A DNA stretch of 64,000 bases from Gymnopus androsaceus JB14 (GCA_009733575.1 ML769548.1:1-64000); one strand, 5' to 3'; numbered from the stretch's first letter, positions 42,930 to 55,577 are shown. Notes: generated by a model not told the origin, from the sequence alone. Made by a program: numbers and translations.

Positions 42930-45630
42930 TTAACGGTTGCTCAGCATTTGAATTGTTACCAACAATACTTCAAACCATGCCAAACACCTTCTCAAGCCCA
43001 TTGGCTCCAAGGAGAATCAACCAAAGACATCCTAAAGGATTGTCGCGCTGAGTTTTCGCAATGCAAAAGTATGCATTCTTGATCATGGACATGACATTGA
43101 AGTAAAGCTGAACTGGGATAAAACCTCCTTTACTTTCATTGTATAGTGCAAGAATCAAGTGCGCTGCAGTACTCAGGCAGGCCAATTGCTTGCTTAGCAA
43201 TGCATCCACATCAAGGTATGCATCTAGGAGATGGTGATAGAGCTCTCCAAGAAGTATCAGAATGTGTCGAGTTGCTTTTGTCGAAGGGGATGCTGAAAGT
43301 GGTAATTCAGGAAGGGAAGCAAGTGCATTGAGAAGGTGGACCATTAAAGTCACATCCTGGTGGTTGTTGGGAGCAAGAAGGGAAGCTGCAATTTCAGGGG
43401 TCATAAATCCAATGTGGTGAGGTGGAGCTTCAAGATGCTATTGGTAATTGCAATATTGTGTATAGACAGTCCTTTACTGTGGAGTAATGTTTGTCGAAAG
43501 TGTTTGAGGACATGCTTTCAGTCATAATCACTGGTGAGTACATTGTCTCCACAAAGGATATTGAAAAGTGGAAGGTTTGAGAAGGAACAAAAGAGATCTC
43601 CATCCAACCTAACGGTTAGTTTTCTCTTCAGTGTCAGAGCACTTGCTCCCTGTCGCTGATTGGCTGCACCATCACTGGCAAGGTAATAGGGTATTCTGAA
43701 GGATGCTGACTGTGACTCTTTCGCTGCTTTAACAGCTTCAGAGAGAATCTGATAACATGAATCAGCATCTTCCCACTTACATGTTGGTGAGATACAGAAT
43801 GGCTGGGCAGCATATCCTTTTGACTCGCCATTTAGGAGTGTAACAGCGATTACAGTTGCCTACAGATATTATATCAGTAAGTCTTTGATTATAATTCTTT
43901 AACTGTAAACTTACTTCGCTTGCCAAATGGACAGTCTTGTTATGCAGGCATGAGAGAAGGGCTTTGGGCTCAACCATGGAACAAAACTCCAGGGAGCAGC
44001 TCCCTCCATGTTTGCAGCAAACACCAAGTATCATATTGGTCAGGGGATCCCACTGAAGATGTTCTCAATCTTGATCTCATCAATGCAATTCCATATTCCC
44101 AAGACAGGATGGTGATTATCCACAGTTCTCACCATGGCATCAGGCTCTGGTAAGCAGATGTTCATATTATAGATCATCTTATCAATGGTGGGATCTCCAG
44201 GAGAGGTACAAAGAGAGTGGATTCCAATTCATTGTTTTGTAACGCTAATGGATGGAATTCCAAGCGCTTTATGCCCAATATTTGCAATAGCCCTACCACC
44301 AATTTTGTGCTTCAGGAACGCACGCTGAAAATCACGCTCTTCATAGCTACGTGGGCTATAATTTTGTTTAGAGGCAGCATCAATCTTTTTGAGCATAGAA
44401 TTTGTGCTCCGTCCATGTTTGACCTGAACAGCCATCAGGCTCTGAATTCATAGTATGTTGTTTGACGCAATTGCAATAGTGAGTCTTTTAAACCTATCAA
44501 GATGTCAACTTTGGGTAGCAATGATTCGCCCAGTGTTCAGTGCACATAGATGGGAAAGTTGTATTTCCTTTGACTTTTGCTCCAGCGCTGCAAGCATTTG
44601 TGCAGGGGAGAGATAATGCCATGGAGTTCATTCATTTGCATCATCTAGGAATCAATGCCAAGCCCCCATAATGAGATTATGATTGTGAAGCATGCAACAA
44701 GTGCATGGCTGTCCTTCATTGGATTCTGCATTGTAAATTCCGTATCCTGAACAGGAGTGAGAGTGCGAGAGCATTTTTGCATTCTAGCTATCAAACAACA
44801 CATCCCATGGCAGACTAATAATTGCATGAACTGTATAGGGATGGGATATGAATGGGGAGAGCTCTATGCCATCCTTTCCTTTGAATTGCATGTGATATCC
44901 AGGGCATTTTGCATCAAGCAATGTAGATCAAGTTCTGATATTGAGAGGAGAGTAGGAATGAATAGGAGATGGACCGGATGGTGGAATATTGAGTGCTGGA
45001 ATGTGTTGTGATGCAGGACTATAGAGATCAACATCAATTATATTGAGTTTAGGAGTCAAAGGGAGTGGAGCTTGAGGATAGATTCAAGGGAGTTGGTATT
45101 GGGACAGGTGGATCTGGTAATGGATCATGTAGACTTGTTCTTTGTAGTCAATAGAAGCAATAATGAGATGAAGTGATTTTCAGTTGAATAAAGGGGCACA
45201 TACACAATTTGAACTGCTTCAAGAAGAAGTTGCACCTTCGGCTCAAGTAAGGTGGCTTCTATGTTCAGCTTCTGTATACATGCCTCAACCCAATCACAAA
45301 AACCTTTGATTCCAAGATTTCCTCGCTGGACCAGATGACAGACTGTATCAGCAGTTGCTTGATACCTAAAAGCGGAATGGAGAATTGGATTGAGTATTTC
45401 CCACGCTTCAACTGGGTTGGTAACAAGTACACATGGATCACCAGTAACCCAGGAAGGATCACAGAGTGAACTAGCTTCAGGGATGATATTGGAGTGGATT
45501 TTAACAACATGTTGCAGCTGTTGCACCAGTGAAAGTTTGTTGATATCGAGTGGGGGAGATGCAGATGTGAGAGTGGTTGATAGGTGTGATGAGTTAGATT
45601 TGTGCTGGGTATGAAAACCGACCAAACAAC
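42930..45630 (-). pseudogene. Family Z, N-terminal half with DDE-like segment
   Basis: In order on the minus strand: a helical N-terminal part (VQLLLEAVQ, GFCDWVEACIQKL) from about 45.6 kb; a middle part near 43.5-43.9 kb with YYLASDGAANQRQ, LFNILCGDNVLTSDYD then TGA where relatives have Trp, then KHVLKHFRQTL; and MTPEIAASLLAPNNHQDV to LLGANGLEKVFGMV. SDG and DYDxKHVLK resemble spaced acidic positions of RNase-H-fold transposases with a KHxxKxxR signature, as in P-element/THAP9-like proteins; this is an inference. Numerous stops and frameshifts make it a pseudogene. It continues, after inserted DNA, at 38783. Confidence 0.6.
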
Positions 45631-47878
45631 AATCACCCCAATCAGATACAATCCAAAAGGTTTAATTTAATGTAAGGAAGGAGGTTGTCGAAGGTTCCCT
45701 CAACTACTAATTGATTCAAAGAGAAAAGCACTTGACAGTTGGCACAGACAGTGTGAGATGAACAAGGTTTTATATTTGGAGGGAGGTTTCAAAAAGCCAA
45801 CTAACATACAACGACGCGCTGAACTAATCAAGGGGAAAGCAAACACCAAAGCACGGGTCAAGTATGCTGACTCAACAAACAACTTTGCGTATCTCGGGAG
45901 CCTTTATGTCACTGCGCAATGATACTCCAACTCTCAGGGAATCCCGCGAGTTACCTAACAAGCTTATACGACCACTGCGCAAGTCACTTGAGTAGGCATT
46001 TTTAACACACTCAGCAAAGAGCGGGCAAGGGGTAGAATCTGTTGGTAAAGCTAGGTAATACTCCGAGAAGCTTCCTCCCTAAAACTAGACCAAGCCAACA
46101 CTTGGGTCCAAGACCTTTCCTAATCAACAACGGGCTCGTCAAGGTGTGCACGTTAGGCTCCACCTGCAGTCCTAAGACTGATGTGACCTCTCTTCAAGAT
46201 GAAAACCAGGAATGCTCAACTTAATAACCGGGAAGTAGAATGAACAGCCTCAGTATTATTGAGGTTACAAGAAGGCTACCTGTTTCAAAGGTTGCAGAGG
46301 ACAATGCAGACACGTCTGAGCATGTACAAATCACTACAGGTCCTAAGATAGAACTGTGTTTCAGGTATCAAGTCTAACTTGTTATTCCGAGATAGAATAG
46401 CTACCCTTATATACTGAGTGAGATGTAATAAAATAGGAAAATCAGAGAAACTGAGCAAGATAGGATGAAACAGAGTAAGTAAAATAGAAAAAGATAAATA
46501 ATGTCCATATATGTGTGTATACTATGGTTTTGCCTCGACGTTTCCTGCCTTGTTCATTTGTCTTCCTCGATTGGGTCGACTTTTGGGATTTTTGGTCTGA
46601 ATCGACTCGAGTCATTTGCCTTTTTACAAGGCTCGCCAGTTCCTTTAGCAGAACAGCCCTCGGAAGTATTTCTATGTTTTTCCTTGCCAATGGGAGACTG
46701 GTTATTATCCCTAGTTCCGCGCGGTCTCGAGTCTAGATGCCTGGTAGCATATGGATCTCGGTAAAACGCTGAGGCTAGGATAGAAACACTCCTTGGTCCT
46801 TCCGTGCTCTAGAAGTAGCTACAGCAAGTGGGTCATGTGGCCACGTTGGATGGCCGTGGCTATCTGCCTGGGCGCTTTCCAGCGAGTGTCAACTTTGGGG
46901 GCACCCGTTAGGGTACTTCCTCATCTTGGTCCACCTTGCTTTGTTTAATAAACTTGAGTGTTGTATAGACTCCTCGGTGAGCTGATCGCAGAAGTGATGC
47001 CCTGTTAAGACTTTGATCCCTTGGGTATATCCTTTGATGACCTAGCCTAGTATAACTGGTATGTGGGCTCGTTTATCTGCCTTGGTCAGCAACTTGTTAT
47101 CCAACAAGCTTGCCTCGCTACACCATACTGCGCATAGGACTTTGATCGAGGCGCATTCACAAAGTTAAGTATGGTACCATTGCATGTACCATTACTCTGC
47201 AACCTCTTGGGTAGAATAGGTCCTTGGTAGATTTTAACTATCAGCTCGGGCTCACTATAGTTCTCTTATTGACTGTATTTTGTTACTTAACAGAACCTAG
47301 AATTATTGGTTCTGCGCAGTTCTAGCCTTAGCCAAAAAAATTGGCGTATCAGGGGTACATCAGTGAGAGGCTTCGAATTCTTCGGTGGCTCAGCCGATTT
47401 GATTAATACCTGGCTCAGAAGGGAGGAGGGCCCAGGAACAGGCTGAGGAAGTGGCTTCAGAGGAGAGGCCTTTCGGAAGAAGCTAGTGATATAGGTCTTC
47501 TTTTTTCCTTTTCTGATTTTGCTGCTTTCACAATTTCAATGACCTTTACTATTCAAGTGCTGTTGCCAGTTGGATTCACCGCTGAATCCAAGTTTAACTG
47601 AGGTGTTGCATACTTCGCAAAAGCATGAGCTGTCTGCATTGAACTCGGATTCCTGTATTCATTGAAGTCAATTCATGTATCCAAATCAATGGGCTGCTCT
47701 TACTTTTTTTGACTTTGACTTTGGCATTGGCTTGGCATCAAAGAAGAAATGAAAAATGTGGCAGTGTGGTCAAAGCAAGGTCAAAGCGCCAGTTTCTATT
47801 CGGCACTACTCAGCAAAGCTCATGTTTGGCTCATGTACACAGTTCCAACACAGTTCCAAGCTGTAGAACAGTGTACTA
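45631..47878. other. Unidentified sequence, probably retroelement debris
   Basis: No frame has recognisable motifs. A stretch near 47235-47260 (AGCTCGGGCTCACTATAG) is a reverse match to 38848-38866, and GCCAAAAAAATTGGCGTA near 47330 resembles sequence at 38775-38790. This links the region to the insertion that splits family Z, but I could not delimit an element. Confidence 0.35.
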
Positions 47879-48468
47879 TGCTTCAAAAAGCACAGAAAAA
47901 GCAAGAAGACATCTATTTAACTGCATTTTACCTTGCAAATTCCAGTTCAGGAATTTCACTCTTAACAATCTTGGACCCCCCCTCCTCCCCCTCATGGTAT
48001 GGGCGCTAAAATTTTTCCACACCCCTTGTCCAGAAGCATCCAGGTCCTTAAAATTACTTATGAGAGTTGCATATCTTCAAAGTGTATATGAACAGCATGT
48101 TGGCAATGTGAGCTTAATATTTTGTTGGATTTCCATCTAGAACCTAACAATTAGAACAGGTTGAATTCCAGGCAATATATTTCACAAAGTTCAAGCCAGT
48201 CCACTCAATGGAACTCTATAAGGCTCCCTGCTCCTTCTGGTCCAAGAGTCACCATGAATGAAATTGAACTTTCTGACAGCAGCACAGTAAGTCATGCCCT
48301 TCATACTTTTTACATGGGATCAAACCAGCTTTAGCTGCAGACACGCAAAACCAATTTTGCAACAGATATGTCTTGATTTACTTAGTCTCCTGAGCTAAGA
48401 TTTGCAACCTGTTCTCAATCTTATTATTGTTGCGCAGCATATAAGCTAGGAGGTGCAGTGATAGCATC
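47879..48468 (+). repeat. Partial copy of palindrome right-arm sequence before the gap
   Basis: Matches 59439-60024 in the same orientation, including the first 41 bp of the solo LTR (TGTTGCGCAGC from 48428) after ATTAT. It has the empty hAT-MITE site near 48170. It therefore resembles the right-arm version, not the left-arm version, of this block. Confidence 0.9.
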
Positions 48469-48493
48469 NNNNNNNNNNNNNNNNNNNNNNNNN
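48469..48493. other. Assembly gap, 25 N
   Basis: A run of unresolved bases joins a partial repeat block (left) to an internal exon of an NRPS-like reductase gene (right). The true distance and even the adjacency of the two sides are uncertain. Confidence 0.99.
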
Positions 48494-49419
48494 TAACGTC
48501 CATGGAGAAGGGACCGTACCCTGAGGAAGTTATAACAGACGCATCGTATGCGGTAGGTACCGGGTATGGGGAGGGGAAGTACGTTTCGGAAAGGGTGGGG
48601 TTTCTCGGTTATAGTATTCCTGTTCTGACGACTAATTAAATATTTTCCTCATGCAGATTCTGCTTAAAAGCAGTCTCCACACTGCCTCCTTCCGGATCGG
48701 CCAAATTAGTGGAGGAGCTCCCAATGGTGCTTGGGCGACAAGCGATTGGTTCCCGATGATTGTGAAATCGTCTTTGGACCCGAGAATGAATATGTTACCT
48801 GATGCACGGGGAGTGAGTATCCCTAACGCACTTGTTGATGGTGTTGTTAATTTGGTTATTCTCCGTAGGTCATTTCCTGGATCCCCATGGACGCAGTAGC
48901 TGAAGCTATCATCGATGTTGGACTTTCATCCGAAATGGCACCTCCTGCCATCAACCTTGTACACCCGCATCCGATACCTTATTCTCAAATGATACGCGAC
49001 CTGCGGGAGGCAGTGGTTAAAGGAAAGCAACTTGACGCTGACGCCAATGCATCGCCGCTGTCAGTGGTTCCTTTTCGGACGTGGGTTGAGGCTTTGGAGA
49101 GGGTTTCAGCGGAGGTTACCGAGGGGTTGGTAAGTTCCTCTCCCACCCCAGATTAGGCTATCATGCTAACGACTTGAGTGCGTAGCCTGCAGCAAAAATC
49201 ATCGACTTTCTCCGAGGTATGGCACAGGCGGATGAGTATATCCGAGTCGCTCAAGACCAGAATCTAAAGAACGACATTGATGATACGGAAGCTGTCGGGC
49301 TAACGCCTCTGGTGACGAATAATATCCAGCGCATCAGTGCGAGAATCGCCGATTTGAAGCCTATTGGTGCTGGAGATGTTGAGCTTTGGGTGAGGTATTG
49401 GATGAGGGCGGGGCTATAG
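48494..49419 (+). CDS. NRPS-like reductase, C-terminal thioester reductase domain, 5' truncated by gap
   Basis: Exons 48494-48594, 48657-48812, 48869-49129 and 49186-49419 join through canonical GT-AG introns without a frame break. The first holds the catalytic GYGEGKYVSER (Tyr and Lys of the SDR-type reductase); later come FRIGQISGGAPNGAWATSDW, PINLVHPHPIPY-like and a WVRYWMRAGL end. It is clearly paralogous to the end of the gene at 25630-29598 (for example WVDYWVRHGL there). The upstream A and PCP domains would lie beyond the gap. It is duplicated in reverse at 63223-64000. Confidence 0.88.
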
Positions 49420-50343
49420 ATGTGGTCAGGCAGGATGGTTCGGGTGGTGAACACATGTAATGTAATCATGATACAGAGGAGAAGTAATTGTAGGATATGC
49501 AGCAAGCTCGGTTTTCAGTAGTATAAATGTTATCGTAGAGTAGAATAGGAAAGAAAAACATTTCAAATCCGAATCTGTCGTTTCGTTGCGAATCTTGTTG
49601 TAGTCTAAGTAAGTACAGTGATTTTGAGTCGGTTCCGGGGTCTATGATAGCGAGGCGATAACTGCGGTCGAAAGCTATGCAGGAAAAGCGACTGAGAATG
49701 AGGCCTGAATCCGTTCTGTGAAAATACAGCGAAGAAAACAAGTATGTAGAAAATGCAAATGAAGTGCATGCAGAAAAAGCGAGTAAGAATAATACACGAG
49801 TCATGAATACATTCCGTAGTGCAAGCAAAGGAAACAAGCGAATGAGAATACAAACCGGTCGTGAATCCGTTCCGTTCCAGTGCCAATATTAATGTGAGTG
49901 AAGCACAATTCCGATGCCAGGTGATGTGAAAGCTAAGCAAGCGAATGTTCGTTCCGTTCCAGTGTCATTCGAAGAGCACAATTCGAATCGTCAGAGATAA
50001 AAGCAAAGTACTCTGAGTCAACAACTCCCACTCGTCGGATCTTTCGGAGTCCCTGAGATAGACAACTCCTCTCGCATCAACCACCCATTGTCTCCAGTCT
50101 ACCTAGTAATCAAATGCTTCTTGAAAGCATCACAAATAATAGTTCCTTTTGGACGGGAAAATCGCCAAAATCGCGCGCTAAAGCTATTTCGGACACAGTC
50201 TTGATGGAAATTCCTGGGACGGGGTTGGGAGTATACATAAGTAGTAGAAGTAGGACTCGAGTGAAGTAGCGCTTACCAGATCAAGCACTTTCACTTTCAC
50301 TAGTTTGGTCAGCAGACGACTTAAGTTTCCGGTCCCGCAATAG
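49420..50343. other. 3' flank of reductase gene
   Basis: No supported gene. Several short, motif-free frames on the minus strand (49466-49940) are shared with the right arm (62702-63176), where a few amino-acid differences accumulate, as expected for non-coding DNA. Confidence 0.5.
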
Positions 50344-50962
50344 GCAAGTCTGTGTGCTTTGAGAAGACTAAGGGAGAAACTGTGTTAATTTTCTATGTGC
50401 AGATTCATGGACAGTGTGATTTCTCTCCATGTTATAAGGTCCTTAGGACAGCTATAAGTCCATAAGTTACAGGACAGTGAGGCCATCTGATGATTACAGG
50501 CCACCCATGGCAGGCTTCGCCAAAGCCAAGAGATTCAATGGCCACAGGTTCATTTAGACTTGATATAAATAATACTACATAAATGAAGGATAATAAAAAG
50601 AGAAAAATTTACAATCAAACAGAGCGATTTGACTTGGTAAAATGCCCATAATGTCCAGCAATATTGAAAGTGAAAGAAATAAGACTAGAAAACAACATAT
50701 TTAAAGATAATAAGATTGAGAACAGGTTGCAAATCTTGGCTCAGGAGACTAAGTGAATCAAGACATATCTGTTGCAAAATTGGTTTTGCGTGTCTGCAGC
50801 TAAAGCTGGTTTGATCCCATGTAAAAAGTATGAAGGGCATACTTACTGTGCTGCTGTCAGAAAGTTCAATTTTATTCACGGTGACTCTTGGACCAGAAGG
50901 AGCAGGGATCCTTATAGAGTTCCATTGAGTGGAATGGCTTGAACTTTGTGAAATATATTGCC

Positions 50963-51383
50963 CAAGGGGGAACCGGGATTACGGACCGGTACACTCCGGT
51001 GGTTGGTCGGTTCATCCTCCGAGACCACTAAAAAAAATTTTACCCAACCTTTTGTCAGTGAGGTTCAGTTAAAATTTGGTTGAAATACTAGGCTTCTGAA
51101 GGCTTGAAGTTTTTTTCATGCGGTTTCTGCTACTTTTGTTAAGCTCAATGAGCTATTTGAGCAGTGGGGAATGTATGGGTTATGTATAGGAATGAAGGTG
51201 ACCAGTACCCGGTACCTATAGGGGACATATGGTGACATCAGACGTCACACTTACATCATCATATACAGCTTTGACACCCTAATAAGGCAACCGTCACGTC
51301 ACAGGGTCGGTCGGTTCACTCTTCGAGGCCATTAAAAAAAATTTCAACCCTGTGTAATAATAAAAAATCTTTGGTCCCCCTTG
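50963..51383. mobile_element. hAT-like MITE, second copy, 421 bp
   Basis: Same element and same target (ATATTGCC at 50955-50962 and 51384-51391) as at 622-1039. The shared insertion shows that copy 1 and the left arm descend from one MITE-bearing version of the block, whereas the right arm (59.73 kb) has the empty site. Confidence 0.9.
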
Positions 51384-51604
51384 ATATTGCCTGGAATTCA
51401 ACCTGTTCTAATTGTTAGGTTCTAGATGGAAATCCAACAAAATTTTAAGCTCACATTGCTAACATGCTGTTCATATACACTTTGAAGATATGCAACTCTC
51501 ATAAGTAATTTTAAGGACCTGGATGCTTCTGGACAAGGGGTGTGCAAAAATTTTAGCGCCCATACCATGAGGGGGAGGGGAGGGGGGATCCGAGGTCGTT
51601 AAGA

Positions 51605-52242
51605 GTGAAATTCCCAAACTGGAATTTGCAAGGTAAAATGCAGCGAAATAGATGTCTTCTTGCTTTTTCTGTGCTTTTTGAAGCAACCCAATCACTTGGC
51701 ATGGGGATGTTCAAGTTCAGAACATCATCCTTATGGTCTGTTGGAAGAAAGGACGGGAAACTGCAGAGAAGCAGTTGCAGAAAGCTGGAATCAAGCCTCC
51801 ATTTGAAAAAATGGAGAGGGAGGGCAGTTATGATATCCTTTGTCCATTTGGAATGGAAAAGGTTCTTCTTGTCAATGATCTTTCAGTAGGGGAGGACAAT
51901 GAAGGTGACAATGAAACTCATGATTACAATGGCCAAGTTGCACCTGTACCACCTATTTCCACAGAAAATCAGTTTCCACCCAATTCTCCCCCTCTTTCCG
52001 ACTTCACTGACTCTGAGCTTGAACCCAAAATTGAAGACACCGCTGCAGAGAAAGAAAGCAAGGAGTCCAAATCTCAAAAATATTCTGCTTGGGTTGCTGA
52101 TACAAGCAAAGGCACACAAACTTCAAAGATGATCCACAAGTCTAGTGTTCTTCGGATCTTCTCCAGTCCTCTTTACAGTCCGGATTCCACTGATCGTATA
52201 TGGCGTGTACGTGGGTACTCAAAATACACTGAACCATCCCTT
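51605..52242 (+). pseudogene. Family Z remnant, internal segment (left arm)
   Basis: Same segment as 1336-1898 but without its two small indels. From 51733 the frame is open through CWKKGRETAEKQ, FGMEKVLLVNDLS, the acidic linker and SSVLRIFSSPLYS to YTEPS. It then runs into the CCCAGG-rich segment at 52243. No start codon or upstream domain belongs to it. Confidence 0.7.
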
Positions 52243-52570
52243 CATCTGGAAAACTACCTAAAGCCCAGGCAAGTCCAGGTGTGCCTGGTCAGTCTCAGGG
52301 ATGCCCAGGAATTTGGCCAATTCCTAGGCAACACTAGGCAACCCAAGCACCCCAGGTAGCCCAGGACTTTGGCCTAATTCTAGGGATCCTTGAGCATCTC
52401 TGAAGTTACTCAGGAAGTAGCCTCAAGCAAGCTCAAAGGTCCTCAGGATTTGGCTAAAGTCCTAGGCTGCCCTGGTTGCTCGGGTGCCCTGGGAAACGGG
52501 CAAATTCCTAGGCTTCCTGGGCTACCCGTGGGAATCCCCGAGATGCCCTGGGATGCCCTGAAGCTAGCAC
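52243..52570 (+). repeat. CCCAGG/CCTGGG-rich subterminal segment (left arm)
   Basis: Near-identical to 1899-2225. It starts CATCTGGAAAACTACC and abuts the deaminase gene's 3' flank. Confidence 0.75.
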
Positions 52571-52716
52571 AGCATTTAGTCAGCAATTTTAGTCATACAG
52601 TTGGTTGTAAGATTTTCCTGTGTAAGAGGCATACGTTAATTGTTAAATTATTCGGCACATACAAGTACAACATCAAGTCCATTGTATCTACCAACGTTAT
52701 AGAAGCTCCAATTCCA

Positions 52717-54782
52717 CTAGTACCTGTACCTTTGGGATATGGTAGTAAGGAAATTGTCTGGTGTTACCTCTTCAACGGGTGCATCACTTGTGGCGGAGCT
52801 AGCAGAGCTATGTCTGGAATGACCTGGAACAAATGTCTTGCATGCGGCAAGCAACTCATCGCAAAGTTCAAGCAAGATATCATCAGGGATCCCAGGTGGA
52901 GGAAGCCAAGCACAGAAGGTACCATGAGTACCTGGGAGTACAAACTGGGCCTGGGTTTCACGTCTCTTGTTGTAAGCAAGATGAAGTAACCAACATAATC
53001 GGCAAGATTTCTTGCTAACGCCAATAGGCCAACTTCTTGAATGCTGACTTGGAGGAACATCCTAGAGTGGGAATATGAGTTGAGAATAGCTAAACTTGGT
53101 ATGAAAAGTTGGAAGTCCCACCTTTACTGTAACAATCCAGTCCATGAGTGCCGCTTCAGCATGAACCTTTGCATTCAAGGTTTGGTAAATGACATCCCGA
53201 GCAAAAGCAATATCAAGGTCGTTTGCAGGTTCCTGCCATTCTTGAAGCAAAGACAACACATTGTCGGCATCAAAAGCAGTAGGATTAAATGGAGCACCCC
53301 CGTAACAAAATTGGGAGAGCTTCCATTGAACTGTTTGGCTTTGAAAATAGGTTGCTTTTTTGAAAATATACTTGCAGGAGGTTCGCCATGCCAGGACAGT
53401 TCTCATAGCATGCAGAAGACGATCCACAGATGTTTCATGAGTCCAGAAACCTAAGGATTAATGTAGCGCCTAATGATCACTACAAGGGACAAGACTCACG
53501 GTTATTCAACATTGACTCCAAATTATCTTCATCACGGTCATCAGTATCTGGTTCTACTCTCTCGTCACCATCACCACCATCAGTGTCTGGAGCTAGACTC
53601 TTGTCACCACTAGACTTCGCAGTGCGTGAGAGATACACTAAGAGCTCTGGAAACACATGAGCGCAACAATCAAAAGTGAAAGAACTCTTCAACTTACCAT
53701 TCTCAGCTAAAGCACCAACAACCCCTTCAGCAGATAAAAGATGCTTAAGCACAGGCATCATGGCTTCCAAACCCATTAATGCATAGACTATCTCGCGGAC
53801 TGGCTCAGGGGTTGGCGTCTTTATCTCCCCTGAGCTTAGGTTTCCCTTCGCCCAGCAACTTCTTCTGCAGTGTTTCCCAAAGTGTGTAGACCACGTTAAG
53901 CCATTGGAGGGCATTGTCGGAATTGACACAATATACAGGCTTTGAGTTGGTCTCTGAAGACGCTCGCGACGGCATATGCATCTGGATAGCGTTGTTAAAA
54001 ACCTCTTTGAATGTGAAGTCTTTTGATTCCAACTCAGATTTTGCTAGGCATTTGGAAATGATATCGAATGGCAATTTACCCCAGTGTGTGGAAAAGTCTA
54101 GGACTCGCCAGCCAAGTTTTCGATAAGCACGGTGATGGATGAAGTGTTGGAAATTCTTCAGATCTTTTGAGTTACCGGGCTTCAGGGAGACAATCACATC
54201 GAACAAATCTTGAAGGTGCGCGCCGAAGGTAAAGTTACTGAGAATCATATAAGTTAGCCATTCAATTGATAGATGTACAACCCACTTTGCGAGTGTACTA
54301 GCCCCAATACTAGCCCCCTCCTCCCACTCTTCGAGTAGCTCCTTGCCATGGACTCCATTCGGGATGACAGGTCTTTCTGCACCATTGGCACAGCCCTCTT
54401 TATTCTCTGCTGCTATCTCTACGCTCTCTGTAGGACTGTCCATGCCCTTATCATTTCCACCCTGCGGATGATGTCCTTTGAGACGTTGTCTGATGTCTTT
54501 GGCCTTGCCAGCATGCTGTCCAGCATTCTCAGCACAGACAAGGAATTGCACAGCAGTCTGGCTAGTTTCCCCGATAATTGCATTCACATTCTCTGCTCGG
54601 CGGTTAGACGCATTGCCAATAGCAAGAAGCGTAGAGATATGAAGATAAAGCGACATGGTGGCATCCTTTCAGTGAGGTTCAGAAGGGATGCTCTGCTTGC
54701 CACTAAGGTAGGTAGAAAGAAGAAGAACATCCGACCTGAGACTGCCGGTGAGAGGTGCAGGCGATTGCTGAGGGTCTGCCAT
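52717..54782 (-). pseudogene. OTT_1508-like fungal deaminase, copy 2
   Basis: Best preserved long frame: from 54656 downward it reads continuously through ELLEEWEEGASIGAS, FDVIVSLKPGNSKD, SKCLAKSELESKDF and LQWLNVVYTLWETLQKK. A one-base insertion at the KLRG junction near 53830 shifts the frame. After an intron come VDRLLHAMRTVLAWR, FCYGGAPFNPTAFDADNV, the VHAEAALMDW zinc motif, a 61-bp intron and the SKKSCRLC motif, then the Ser-rich tail ending TTISQRYRY-TAG. The TGA after SEPH (shared with copy 1) lies near residue 38; a start at the following Met (54656) would bypass it. Confidence 0.65.
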
Positions 54783-55288
54783 GGGAGAGGGAGAAGAGTT
54801 GTCTTGCGGTTAGTCTCACAGGTCCAGCCGATCACAATCGGATATGCCAAGGACTCCTTTAAGGAAAAAACTGATCGGCTAAACAGTGTCAGCATCATTA
54901 CATTAAGCGCCGCATCACCTGCTCGTTACAACGATGCTTGTTCCTGTTTGGTTAACTGTTTCCGCTGCTTGCAGGCCCTGGAATCTCCTACTCAAGCATA
55001 GGCTCGTCCCCACCCGCTTCCAGATGTTGATGCGATCAACGGTCAGCCGGCTACGCAACTTCGGGAGCCAACTGAGCTGTCAAAGCGCATTTCAAATCTA
55101 TTTGAAATAAGTAGGTGGCGACTGAACGGAACTGGCGCCGCGAGTCTAACTCAAGCATGCTAAGATATTGGGGTTAATCTCGTGCCACATGGTATCAGAA
55201 TGCAATGACAAAAAGCAATAAGGAGGTAATAATTAATACAACATCAATGTCCAGTGTATTCTACCAACTTTACAAAAGCTCAATTCCA

Positions 55289-55530
55289 CTAGTCCTTTGG
55301 GATAGGGTAGTAGGGAACTTGTCTGAATTTGTTTACCTGGTCAAGCGGAGCGTCACTTGCGGCGGAGCTAGCAGAAACTGTGTCTGGAATGACCTGGAAC
55401 AAATGTTTTGCAGGTGGCAAGCAACTCATTGCGAAGATTTCATCAGGGATCCCAGGTGGAGAAGCCAAGCACACATCAGCAAAACCCTGGATGATCCCAT
55501 AAGCTCTGTACAGTTCTGTACAGCATGCAG
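55289..55530 (-). pseudogene. 3' piece of deleted tandem deaminase copy (left of palindrome centre)
   Basis: Corresponds to 4945-5185: the PPPGIPDEI region and the Ser-rich tail with TAG, cut at the palindrome centre. The catalytic segments were already deleted in this tandem copy. Confidence 0.75.
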
Positions 55531-55577
55531 GAGAGAATAAAGAGGACTCATTCCCGGAAAAATCTGCGGTTGTTCTT
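55531..55577. other. Palindrome spacer, 47 bp
   Basis: The left arm ends GTACAGCATGCAG (55530) and the right arm begins CTGCATGCTGTAC (55578). The spacer (GAGAGAATAAAGAGGACTCA onward) is the reverse complement of the sequence that follows this point in copy 1 (5186-5235, with a short deletion). So the turn-around happened slightly beyond the arm end, on one strand only. Confidence 0.9.

Larger units (their letters stand above)
48494..55530 (+). repeat. Left arm of the 15.5-kb palindrome
   Basis: Its reverse complement is 55578-64000. The outer part (reductase exons) is essentially identical in both arms. Unique to this arm is the hAT-like MITE at 50963-51383. Missing here, but present in the right arm, are the solo LTR, the TA-MITE and the 1.37-kb TIR element. 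Confidence 0.95.

Noticed and set aside
46501..46764. Plus-strand frame of 87 codons in the 45.6-47.9 kb region
   Set aside because: No motif, no conservation within the window, and no splice or promoter context.
54348..55001. 217-codon open frame on the plus strand
   Set aside because: It is the antisense shadow of the deaminase N-terminal exon; the minus-strand reading has introns and motifs conserved across copies.
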